This document shows, piece after piece, positions 41,281 through 49,584 of a stretch of DNA of 64,000 nt (position 1 is the stretch's first letter; each line of letters begins with the position of its first letter). This DNA comes from Algibacillus agarilyticus (GTDB taxonomy: Bacteria > Pseudomonadota > Gammaproteobacteria > Enterobacterales > Alteromonadaceae), in the NCBI RefSeq assembly GCF_003286125.1, contig NZ_QMED01000017.1, positions 35,236 through 99,235 on the forward strand, written 5' to 3'. Made by a program: the position numbers and the translations under genes. The notes under the pieces are model-generated. The model had not been told where the DNA came from. It did not search any database and saw nothing but the letters and a program-made list of their open reading frames with translations.

Positions 41281-43455
41281 TTAACTTAACGGGACTAATT
41301 TAGCATAAGCGGCAACTAACCATTTAGTACCTTCATCATCAAAGGCTACTTGCACTCGGCTTTGTGCGCCACTGCCTTCGTAATTTAGCACTGTGCCTTC
41401 ACCAAACTTACTGTGTTCAACTCGCTGGTTTAAATAGAGGCCTGCTTGATCAAATGCCGCATCAACTTTGACTGAGCTAAATCGATTATCGTTGTTCATC
41501 GGTTTTGTTACTTTGGCTTGCATGCGAATTTCATCTAAACATTCAGGGGGGAGTTCGCGTAAAAAGCGACTGGGTGAATGATAGTTATCTTTGCCGTATA
41601 TGCGTCTGGCTTCTGCATACGTGATATAAAGTTTGCGCATTGCACGGGTAATACCCACATAACAAAGTCGGCGTTCTTCTTCCATTCGGCCTGATTCTTC
41701 ACTGGCCAACTGGCTAGGGAACATGCCTTCTTCAACCCCGGTCATAAAGACGGTATCAAATTCTAAGCCTTTAGCTGAGTGCAATGTCATCATTTGTACG
41801 GCATCTTGATCGCGTGCGGCTTGATTTTCACCTGATTCTAAGGCGGCGTGTGATAAAAATGCACTTAAATCAGATAAGTCTTCATCTGGACTTTGAAAGT
41901 TTCGGCAAGCGGTGACTAACTCCGCTAAATTTTCTAATCGGGCTTGCGCCTTTTCACCTTTTTCAGCTCGATACATGTTTTCAAGCCCTGAGCGTTTCAT
42001 GGCTATTTCTGCTTTTTGCTCTAGTGATACTTCATTGATTTCTTCAGCGATATTATCCACCAAAGCAACAAAACTACTAATGGTGGTTGCTGCACGTCCT
42101 TTTAATAAACCTTGCCCTAGCATGTCTTTGGCCGCATGCCAGAGTGGTAATTGAGATTGTCTTGCATGGCTACGCACTTGCGACAATGATTTATCGCCAA
42201 TGCCACGTGTTGGTGTATTAACGATACGCTCAAAAGCCGCATCATCCTGAAAATTATTAATTAAGCGTAAATAGGCGAGGGCATCTTTAATCTCTTGGCG
42301 TTCATAGAAGCGTAGGCCGCCATAAATTTTATACGGTATTTGTTCGGCTAGTAGCGCTTCTTCAAGTACTCGTGATTGCGCGTTAGAGCGATATAGCAAG
42401 GCATGACTCGATAATGGGATATCTTTAGCGAAGCTGTCTTTAATTCGGCTTACAATAAACCGTGCTTCGTCTAATTCGTTAAAGGCGGCATATAACCCAA
42501 TGCGTTCGCCATCATCAGCATCGGTCCATAATTCTTTACCCATACGATCGCTGTTGTAGGCGATTAAATGGTTTGATGCTTTTAATATAGTGCCGGTGGA
42601 GCGATAATTTTGTTCTAAACGAATGGTGTCGGCACTTGGAAAATCACGTAAGAAGTGTTGTAAGTTTTCTATTTGAGCGCCGCGCCAACCATAAATTGAT
42701 TGATCATCATCGCCTACTATCATCATATGATTGCTCGGGCTTGCCGCTAAAATGCGTAACCAGGCATATTGAATGCTGTTCGTATCTTGAAATTCATCAA
42801 CTAGAATGTGTTGAAATCGTTGTTGATAATGATGCAATAAATGGGGGTGGCGTAACCATAATTCGTGTGCGCGTAACAATAACTCAGCAAAATCGACTAA
42901 GCCTGCTCGATCACATGTTTGCTGATAATTTTCATAAATTTTAAGCCAAACTTTTGCACTTGGATCATTAAACGTATCGATATGTTTAGGGCGTAAACCT
43001 TCATCTTTTTTACCGTTAATATACCACATGGCTTCTTTTGCCGGCCATTTCTTATCATCAAGCTCCATCGCTTTGATAATGCGTTTAAGCATGCGCAATT
43101 GGTCATCTGAATCAAGTATTTGAAAACCTTCGGGTAGGCCAGCATCTTTATAATGTAAACGTAAAAGTTTATGAGCTAAACCATGAAACGTCCCTATCCA
43201 CATGTGGTTAACGGATGTTTGTAATAGGCTTTCTATGCGGCCGCGCATTTCTTTTGCGGCTTTATTGGTAAAAGTAACGGCCAGTATGGCGTAAGGCGAG
43301 ATTCTTTCAACTTGCATTAGCCAAGCAATGCGATGAACTAAAACCCGGGTTTTACCACTACCTGCACCTGCCAAAACCAGCATAGATTGCTCTGGGGCGG
43401 CGACTGCTTCGCGCTGTTTATCGTTAAGAGAGTCAATGAGGTAGGATATATCCAT
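41281..43455 (-). CDS. uvrD: DNA helicase II UvrD
   Basis: A 724-residue SF1A helicase that unwinds DNA in mismatch and nucleotide-excision repair. Motifs: LAGAGSGKTRVLVHRIA (I), VTFTNKAAKEMRGRI (Ia), LVDEFQDTNSIQYAW (II), GDDDQSIYGWRGA (III), and MTLHSAKGLEFDTVF (V). The C-terminal tail with the Tudor-like domain (QRVEHSKFGEGTVL) is present. In many gammas it follows yigB directly; here they are split by about 2.2 kb of regulator and repeat DNA. Confidence 0.97.
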   Translation of the reverse strand: MDISYLIDSLNDKQREAVAAPEQSMLVLAGAGSGKTRVLVHRIAWLMQVERISPYAILAVTFTNKAAKEMRGRIESLLQTSVNHMWIGTFHGLAHKLLRLHYKDAGLPEGFQILDSDDQLRMLKRIIKAMELDDKKWPAKEAMWYINGKKDEGLRPKHIDTFNDPSAKVWLKIYENYQQTCDRAGLVDFAELLLRAHELWLRHPHLLHHYQQRFQHILVDEFQDTNSIQYAWLRILAASPSNHMMIVGDDDQSIYGWRGAQIENLQHFLRDFPSADTIRLEQNYRSTGTILKASNHLIAYNSDRMGKELWTDADDGERIGLYAAFNELDEARFIVSRIKDSFAKDIPLSSHALLYRSNAQSRVLEEALLAEQIPYKIYGGLRFYERQEIKDALAYLRLINNFQDDAAFERIVNTPTRGIGDKSLSQVRSHARQSQLPLWHAAKDMLGQGLLKGRAATTISSFVALVDNIAEEINEVSLEQKAEIAMKRSGLENMYRAEKGEKAQARLENLAELVTACRNFQSPDEDLSDLSAFLSHAALESGENQAARDQDAVQMMTLHSAKGLEFDTVFMTGVEEGMFPSQLASEESGRMEEERRLCYVGITRAMRKLYITYAEARRIYGKDNYHSPSRFLRELPPECLDEIRMQAKVTKPMNNDNRFSSVKVDAAFDQAGLYLNQRVEHSKFGEGTVLNYEGSGAQSRVQVAFDDEGTKWLVAAYAKLVPLS

Positions 43456-43546
43456 CGTGTTTTCGCATATTTAGATTAATAACTGGCTAAATATACATGT
43501 TTTGAGCATTTAAACCAAGTGCCATTATCTTCATGCAAATGGTTTT

Positions 43547-43807
43547 ATACCCAAGTGACTTCAAGATGCAGGATTCAGTGGGAATTTAAATTGATTTAGG
43601 CACGGCAAACAGGTGCAAGTTTAGCGGGTTAAATTAAGCCTGTTTAACACAGCATAAATCAATTTAAAACCCACCGGAACGGAGCCCCTGAGCGATGTTA
43701 CTTCGGTGTTGTATTAACTTGAAAGGAGACTACATTCCTGCATTAATACGCCTAGAATTAATATCGCTCAAGGGCTCTGAACGAGCATGTTGAAGTGACT
43801 TGGGTAT
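43547..43807. repeat. 261-bp multi-hairpin repeat element
   Basis: The element is bounded by 23-base terminal inverted repeats (ATACCCAAGTGACTTCAAG at the left) matching at 21 of 23. It encloses a perfect 14-base stem (43585-43598 with 43655-43668, extended by GTGGG/CCCAC), a 15-base stem with one mismatch (43682-43696 with 43763-43777) and a GTATTAA/TTAATAC pair. No ORF. It fills the uvrD-regulator gap. Class is unnamed here; it looks like a MITE-type or structured intergenic repeat. Confidence 0.75.
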
Positions 43808-43844
43808 ATGTTCTTACCTTATTGATATTTAGAAGATAATTTAA

Positions 43845-45068
43845 TCAAAACAATTCTACATCCATTTGATAATCTGCTTTATCTTCATTCTTTAAATGGT
43901 TGTTGATATAAATTGACTCTTTTTGCACTTCTTCAACAATGTGGTTTTGCTCATTAACGAGGCGCTGCATTGTTATTAACACCTTGGCTAATTTTCGATT
44001 GGTTGTATCCGCATCATATGTTTCTTCATTGACTTTATCTAAGGTGGTTTGAACTAAATTGAGTATATATATTTCTTGATCTTCTTCGAGGCCTAGACGA
44101 GGGATCCTTTCTTCTAATTCATTATACATCGCGGTTAAGTGACTTTTATTTTTTTCGGTGTTTGTATTTAATGTGCCGGCTAAACTCACCAGTGTTTCTT
44201 TAATGGCTTGAAACGACGACGTCATTTTTTTAGCTTGTTCAATAATGAAGCTTTGCTCAATTAAAGCCATTATTTTTGCATCAACCGCACCAAGTACCGC
44301 TGGAAATAAATCTTTATAACGGCCATAGTTCTCCGCATTATCGAGTGGCATATTTTTAATGAGCACACTCACGTGAGGGTAATTAATGATTGTTCTGCAG
44401 CCAAAATCGACAAAGCGCTTTGTGTCTTTAGCTGATTTAAATAACTCTTTCTCAAGTGGCTTAACAAGCCCTTTTGCTGAATAGAATTGGGCATTATCAT
44501 GCAATGTAAACATAAGGCTAGTATTAAGCTTTAGCATGTTAGTCAATGCAAAAAAACGTGAAGATAAAGATTCTAAACTGGTTATTGAATATGATTGCTC
44601 AATAAATAACATGACTTGACCCAGTTCGCTAAAGCCTTTTAACGCCTCCATTGCAACATGTTCAGCTTGGTTTTTTTGATGACTTAACTCTTCTCTTTCA
44701 TGTGAATGTTGGAGGTGAATATGAATTTTTTTCAGCAGTAAATCACTTTCAAACGGCTTGACGAGGTAATCATCAGCACCGGCTTCATAACCTAGCATCA
44801 CTTCACGTAGCGATGTTTTGCCGGATAAAAATATAATAGGAATGTTTTTAAGACTTTTGATGTGACGGATCGCATCACAAACTTCGTAGCCATTTTGTCC
44901 CGGCATTTCAACGTCGAGCAAAATAAGCTGAGGCTTATTCATCTTCAGTTGTTTTAGGGCTTCGGTACCTGAAAAACAGTGTTGCAAAGCAAACTGATCT
45001 TTGAGGTGCTTATCAATTATTTTGTGGATCAACTTATCGTCATCAACCACCATGATATTAACTGACAT
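43845..45068 (-). CDS. Orphan response regulator with an unrecognised C-terminal domain
   Basis: The first 125 of 407 residues are a receiver domain with acidic pocket VVDDDK, phospho-Asp in LILLDVEMPGQNGYEV and Lys in DDYLVKPFE. The rest (about 125-407) starts with a coiled coil, then a mixed region, and then a coiled-coil-like helix (about 285-400). I recognise no DNA-binding, GGDEF, EAL or HD domain. It may act through protein contact. There is no kinase next to it. It is inserted between yigB and uvrD, with repeat elements on both sides. Confidence 0.85.
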   Translation of the reverse strand: MSVNIMVVDDDKLIHKIIDKHLKDQFALQHCFSGTEALKQLKMNKPQLILLDVEMPGQNGYEVCDAIRHIKSLKNIPIIFLSGKTSLREVMLGYEAGADDYLVKPFESDLLLKKIHIHLQHSHEREELSHQKNQAEHVAMEALKGFSELGQVMLFIEQSYSITSLESLSSRFFALTNMLKLNTSLMFTLHDNAQFYSAKGLVKPLEKELFKSAKDTKRFVDFGCRTIINYPHVSVLIKNMPLDNAENYGRYKDLFPAVLGAVDAKIMALIEQSFIIEQAKKMTSSFQAIKETLVSLAGTLNTNTEKNKSHLTAMYNELEERIPRLGLEEDQEIYILNLVQTTLDKVNEETYDADTTNRKLAKVLITMQRLVNEQNHIVEEVQKESIYINNHLKNEDKADYQMDVELF

Positions 45069-45164
45069 TGCATATTAACTCTTTATAAATAGCTTGTTTA
45101 AAATATAGTCAGAGATCGGCAACAACACATCAAAATGGCAAAAAATAATGTATTGCTCTGTTAG

Positions 45165-45626
45165 GGCGTGTTTATCTATTGTGTATGCTTTTGCAGCCGT
45201 ATTTGCACGATTTATACAAGGCAGAGCGATTGTGGTGTCGTTATTCTACATAAAAGAGCGATAAAGACTTTATGCTCCTGCAAAGTCACCTTACCCCACA
45301 TCCATGTGGGGCAAAGACTTTATGCTCCTGCAAAGTCACCTTACCCCACATCCATGTGGGGCAAAGACTTTATGCTCCTGCAAAGTCACCTTACCCCACA
45401 TCCATGTGGGGCAAAGACTTTATGCTTCTGCAAAGTCACCTTACCCCACATCCATGTGGGGCAACATAGTAGAAATAGTGGAAATGCGCTGCCCTTTGGG
45501 TTCAATCCAAAAGGTTTTGCTCTTTGTTATTGGCTTTTGACGTAGAACCACTATGCCATCAAGCCAATGCCGCGATCAAAACGTTTTGGAATTGAACAAA
45601 ATATATACGATAAAGATAAACACGCC
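45165..45626. mobile_element. 462-bp non-autonomous element with TTAG target duplication
   Basis: The ends read GGCGTGTTTATCT and its complement, extending imperfectly to about 23 bases. TTAG stands on both sides (45161-45164 and 45627-45630), a 4-base duplication of the YTAR type typical of the IS5 family. No transposase is encoded. The centre is four tandem 50-bp hairpin units. It is best read as a MITE of an IS5-like element. It lies between the response-regulator gene and yigB. Confidence 0.8.
45263..45462 (+). repeat. Four tandem 50-bp units inside the mobile element
   Basis: Units start at 45263, 45313, 45363 and 45413. The first three are identical; the fourth has one change (C to T at 45427). 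Each contains the hairpin CCCCACAT-cc-ATGTGGGG and a second pair GACTTT/AAAGTC. All three forward frames stay open because 50 is not a multiple of three and the unit lacks stops; the resulting frames are not believable proteins. There are no spacers, so it is not a CRISPR array. Confidence 0.95.
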
Positions 45627-45696
45627 TTAGTGAATTTTGATTAAATAAGAGTATAGCCCGAGAGCTGAAGGAGCTTTGAGTTGCTGAGTGCTAAGC

Positions 45697-46398
45697 CTAA
45701 GGCCGCAATTTAAGTAAATCAGCTAACGCATTAATTTGCATATGAGGCAGAGCGGGGTAATTGGTTTTACTGTTAAACGGGTTATACCAACATGATTGCA
45801 TGCCAGCACGGTTTGCACCAAAAATATCGGTTTCGAGGTTATCACCTATATGCAATATTTGCTGTACAGGTAAGTTCAACGCAGACGCTATTTTGTTAAA
45901 CATATCTTGTTCAGGTTTGGCTTTGTTTTGTGTGTTGGCAAATAATTTTAGTTTGAATAGTCTTGATATGGCTAAACGATCAAAATCGACATTGCCATTC
46001 GAAATAACGACAAGGGTAAAATGTTCACTGAGTGCGATTAATGTGTCTTGAAACTCTTTACTGATCACTATTTGATTACGCGCCTGCATAAAAATAGCAA
46101 AAGCGCTGTCAATATCACTATCGCTATAGGTGATATCGTGTTTTTGAAATAAATAAGCTAACCAGGCTTTACGTAACAAGGTGACATCATTTTGTAATTC
46201 GGGGCGTTTTAACGTTGCAAATTGTTTAGCGCTGGATAAATCGCATTTTGAGATGTTTTTGAGTTCAGGATAAGTATTAACTAAATGCTGGTGCAATGCC
46301 TGTTCGGCGTTAAGAATAATGGGCTGATTGTTATAAAGTGTATCGTCGAGATCAAAACTAATGGCTTTAATGGGCTGATATGCTTTATAAAATTTCAT
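45697..46398 (-). CDS. yigB: HAD-superfamily hydrolase YigB-like
   Basis: A 233-residue HAD phosphatase. Motif I is SFDLDDTLYNN with the nucleophile Asp, motif II VVISNGN, and motifs III/IV around KAKPEQDMF and HIGDNLETDIFGANRAG. Its position after xerC matches E. coli YigB, which dephosphorylates FMN and other phosphates; the substrate here is inferred. It is the last gene of the dapF-DUF484-xerC-yigB run. Confidence 0.9.
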   Translation of the reverse strand: MKFYKAYQPIKAISFDLDDTLYNNQPIILNAEQALHQHLVNTYPELKNISKCDLSSAKQFATLKRPELQNDVTLLRKAWLAYLFQKHDITYSDSDIDSAFAIFMQARNQIVISKEFQDTLIALSEHFTLVVISNGNVDFDRLAISRLFKLKLFANTQNKAKPEQDMFNKIASALNLPVQQILHIGDNLETDIFGANRAGMQSCWYNPFNSKTNYPALPHMQINALADLLKLRP

Positions 46399-46434
46399 CG
46401 TTAAAATAGGCCTTTGTTCGTATTCGGTTTACAT

Positions 46435-47331
46435 TTATTTTTTAGGCGGTGTTTTAGCTCTTGGATGGGCGCTATCGTACACTTTGCTTAAATGCTCAAA
46501 ATCGAGGTGAGTATAAACTTGGGTTGTTGATAAATTTTCATGCCCAAGTAGCTCTTGTACCGCCCTTAAGTTTTGGCTGCCCTCAAGTAGATGAGTCGCA
46601 AATGAATGCCTTAACTTATGCGGATTTAAATGTTTAGCTAAACCTTGCTCAACACCCCATTTGCGCATGCGTTCGCGGCACTGCCTAACACTTAATCGAC
46701 GGCCGCTGTTTGCTCTAAAAACAGCGTCATTCTTTTGTTCGGTATGTTTATAACGGCATTCTAGCCAGCGTTTTAATCTTTGCTCGGCAATTTTGCCAAA
46801 AGGCGCTATACGTTGTTTATTGCCTTTACCGTTTATGATTAACGTTTTATCGCCCCAATTGATATCTGCGATATTTAAATTAATCAATTCACTAACTCGT
46901 AAACCAGAGCTATACATTAATTCCATCATTGCAAAATCGCGTATAGCGATTGTTGTGCTCGGGTGCGCTTGTAAAAGTTGGGTTATTTCATCAATGTCTA
47001 AGTTCTTAGGCAGTGAACGGCCTTGTGAAGGGGCGTTAACTATTTTAGCTGGATTGTGCTCAAGTATTTTTTCGCGCACTAAAAACTGACAAAAAGAGCG
47101 GATCACTGACAGCCTTAAGCTAATACTCCTGGGGCTGAGTTTTTGTAATTTAGCATTAGCGAGTACTTGACGTACATATTGATTATCGATATCAGCGATA
47201 TTTTCAATCGGTTGTTTAGTCAATATCGTTTTTAATTGTTCTTTGTAAGTAATCAGGGTTTGTGGTGATAAACGTTTTTCTTCACCTAAGTATCGCCAAT
47301 AAGCCTCTACAATTTTATTGATCGTGTTCAT
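46435..47331 (-). CDS. xerC: Tyrosine recombinase XerC
   Basis: With XerD, XerC resolves chromosome dimers at dif. The 298-residue protein has an N-terminal SAM-like DNA-binding domain and a catalytic domain with Arg in MYSSGLRVSELINL, the HxxR box PHKLRHSFATHLL, His in LLGHENLSTTQVYTH and the nucleophile Tyr in VYTHL. It is placed between DUF484 and yigB as in E. coli, supporting XerC rather than XerD. Confidence 0.97.
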   Translation of the reverse strand: MNTINKIVEAYWRYLGEEKRLSPQTLITYKEQLKTILTKQPIENIADIDNQYVRQVLANAKLQKLSPRSISLRLSVIRSFCQFLVREKILEHNPAKIVNAPSQGRSLPKNLDIDEITQLLQAHPSTTIAIRDFAMMELMYSSGLRVSELINLNIADINWGDKTLIINGKGNKQRIAPFGKIAEQRLKRWLECRYKHTEQKNDAVFRANSGRRLSVRQCRERMRKWGVEQGLAKHLNPHKLRHSFATHLLEGSQNLRAVQELLGHENLSTTQVYTHLDFEHLSKVYDSAHPRAKTPPKK

Positions 47332-47385
47332 GACTTCCTTATGAAAAGTGATTAGGCTTAATTCCTGCTGAATAAAAACCTTAAG

Positions 47386-48057
47386 CTAATTAAATAAAAT
47401 TCGGTTAATTAACTTAACCATAGGCGCTAAAAAGACAGTGTCCATTTCTGGGCTAAAATGATGTTCGTCACGACTGCCAAAAATAAGCAGACCTAAATCT
47501 TTTTGTGCGCCTAAACGTATCAAACAAACCGAGCCGATACGTTGTTCTGCTTGAAAAAATAAATCCATTTCTTGTTGTTTTAACCGGCCAAAATAGTAAG
47601 TGTCACGCGCTAAACGATCAGACAATACATCATTAAAGTCGGCTAGATTATTAACAAGGTAATCGGTTTTATTATCGGTTGGCGGTGTAAACAAACATAA
47701 TTTAACACCGTCTAATTTTATTTGTTCGATTAATATCGTTTTGAGTAAGGTCATTAATTTTTCACTATCGGGGTCTTCGATTAGTGCCATGTATAAATTA
47801 ATGAACGCTTTGTAAATTTTCTCGTTGCTTTTAGCGGTTGCGACTAATTGTTTTTTTTCGGCTTCGAGTTGTTTGTTTTTTGCGCGTAAAATCTCTTGCT
47901 GCCGCTCAAGTAATGAAATCGATCCTTTTTGTTGATGTGGCAACGTCAGCGCAACAAGGGCTTCTGGGTTGCGCGCAAAAAGGTCGACGTTTTGAGCGAG
48001 ATAATACAATACATCACTTTCATTTAAGGTGATCAATTCGGGTTGTTCATCGCTCAT
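47386..48057 (-). CDS. DUF484 family protein (YigA-like)
   Basis: A 223-residue protein with an N-terminal segment [22 protein letters not shown], a coiled coil (about 45-80) and a GAF-like C-terminal half that includes [23 protein letters not shown]. Function of the family is unknown. It overlaps dapF by four bases and lies 54 bases before xerC, the standard position in many gammaproteobacteria. Confidence 0.9.
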   Translation of the reverse strand: MSDEQPELITLNESDVLYYLAQNVDLFARNPEALVALTLPHQQKGSISLLERQQEILRAKNKQLEAEKKQLVATAKSNEKIYKAFINLYMALIEDPDSEKLMTLLKTILIEQIKLDGVKLCLFTPPTDNKTDYLVNNLADFNDVLSDRLARDTYYFGRLKQQEMDLFFQAEQRIGSVCLIRLGAQKDLGLLIFGSRDEHHFSPEMDTVFLAPMVKLINRILFN

Positions 48058-48884
48058 ATATTTATTTGCCCATCAAATACGTGTTGTGCTGGGCCTGTCA
48101 TTTTCACCGGTTGCCCTTCGCCTTGCCAACGGATTGAAAGTTCACCACCCGGTAATTCAACTGTGACCGAATTATTGAGTTTACCTTGTAAAATACCCAC
48201 AACAACGGCCGCACAAGCACCTGTACCACAAGCCAATGTTTCGCCTGAGCCACGTTCAAAAACACGTAACTTAATACGATCAGGAGAAACAACCTGCATA
48301 AAGCCAATGTTCGCTTTGTTAGGGAAGCGCTCATGGCTTTCTAATAATGGTCCTAATGTTTCAACATCGGCGTTATTCACATCATCGACGGTTAAAACAC
48401 AATGGGGGTTACCCATTGATACTGCGCCGCATAAGATGTTTCTATCGTCGGCTTGTAATATGTAGGTTTTTTCTGTTTTATTCGCTTTAAAAGGGATTTT
48501 TTCAGGTGTTAACTGTGGCACACCCATATTAACTGTGATACGGCCATCTTGTTCTACGTGTAAAACGATATTGCCGTTAGCGGTGCTCACATTGATTTTT
48601 GCTTTATTGGTTAAGCCTTTTAAGCGTACAAAGCGCGCAAAGCACCGAGCTCCGTTACCGCATTGCTCAACTTCGCTACCGTCTGCATTATAAATGCGAT
48701 AATGAAAATCTAAATCGGGTGAGTAAGGAGGTTCAACGATAAGCAGTTGGTCAAAGCCAACCCCGAAGTTTCTATCCGCTAATTTTGCGACTTGCTCAGG
48801 CGATAAAAAAACAGACTGGCTCACATTGTCGAGCACTAAAAAGTCGTTGCCTAAACCGTGCATTTTTGAAAAGGTAAATTGCAT
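48054..48884 (-). CDS. dapF: Diaminopimelate epimerase
   Basis: DapF converts LL- to meso-diaminopimelate for lysine and peptidoglycan. The 276-residue protein has both catalytic cysteines, in [14 protein letters not shown] and [16 protein letters not shown], and the start [15 protein letters not shown]. It overlaps DUF484 by four bases. In related bacteria lysA lies directly upstream, but here a hydrolase gene on the other strand and repeat copy B separate them. Confidence 0.97.
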   Translation of the reverse strand: MQFTFSKMHGLGNDFLVLDNVSQSVFLSPEQVAKLADRNFGVGFDQLLIVEPPYSPDLDFHYRIYNADGSEVEQCGNGARCFARFVRLKGLTNKAKINVSTANGNIVLHVEQDGRITVNMGVPQLTPEKIPFKANKTEKTYILQADDRNILCGAVSMGNPHCVLTVDDVNNADVETLGPLLESHERFPNKANIGFMQVVSPDRIKLRVFERGSGETLACGTGACAAVVVGILQGKLNNSVTVELPGGELSIRWQGEGQPVKMTGPAQHVFDGQINI

Positions 48885-49584
48885 TACACATATAAATCTT
48901 AAAACTCTAATCGATATAGTTTACCTAGAACGTCAGCGCATGTGTATCGCTAAGTGTAGATTATTTTTGCTTGGGGTTTTGAGCCTTGCTTTGGGCTTGG
49001 TCTCTATAGTCTTCTCGCTCAAGTTTTATGGTTCATTGTCAGTGCTTACTCGTCCCAATCACATAGGCTCATGGGGTCTCGAAGCTTGCCTGCATGGATG
49101 CAGGTAAGGGGCGAGAGCAGGACGCGGTAGCTTTGCCTGCATGGATGCAGGTAAGGGGCGAGAGCAGGACGCGGTAGCTTTGACGGCTTTGCTTACATTG
49201 ATGTCAGTACTTCGGTTAGAAACCTGCCGCTAAAACCCGATCGCTTTGACTGTATTTAAGCTAGGTTTTGTTTTTTCAAACGGGTTGTCTCAGGTGGAGA
49301 GGTGTCGTGTTTAAGTGAGTTTGCCGCATGGCAGGTACCTGTGATAACCAATTAAGCGTTAAGCGAATAGGCCAGAGTTCAGGTTATTTGCATGAAAATA
49401 CAATTACTTAAGTTTTTCACCACCATAATGACCCTTAAATAAAGCGACTTTTTAGCTGCTTATGTATATTTGAACTACACTTATAACTAAGCCTAGATAA
49501 GGACGCACTAAACAATAACCGACAAGAATGCTGCAGCAAATACAGGCTAAGTTGTTGAAATGATTATTCATTGAGGTGTTTTGT
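48885..49584. other. 700-bp gap between dapF and the DUF6351 gene, mostly repeat DNA
   Basis: It contains dispersed element copy B (49005-49254). The left part (48885-49004) must hold the dapF promoter. The right part (49255-49584) shows no ORF above noise and no strong hairpin; it should hold the promoter of the DUF6351 gene. Confidence 0.5.
49005..49254 (+). repeat. Dispersed MITE-like element, copy B, with an internal duplication
   Basis: This copy of the 17660 element is bounded by TATAGTC and GACTGTA. It carries a 47-bp unit twice in tandem (starting CCTGCATGGATGCAGG and ending GGTAGCTTTG). It lacks about 13 bases containing GCATATGC that copies A and C have. It lies in the divergent gap between dapF and the DUF6351 gene. 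Confidence 0.85.

Noticed and set aside
45263-45462. CRISPR-like array
   Set aside because: The units are head-to-tail without variable spacers, and no cas genes are present.
45168-45545. Three overlapping plus-strand open frames (up to 125 codons) over the 50-bp tandem array
   Set aside because: They are open in all three frames because the repeat lacks stops and 50 is not a multiple of three; there is no ribosome site or plausible protein composition.
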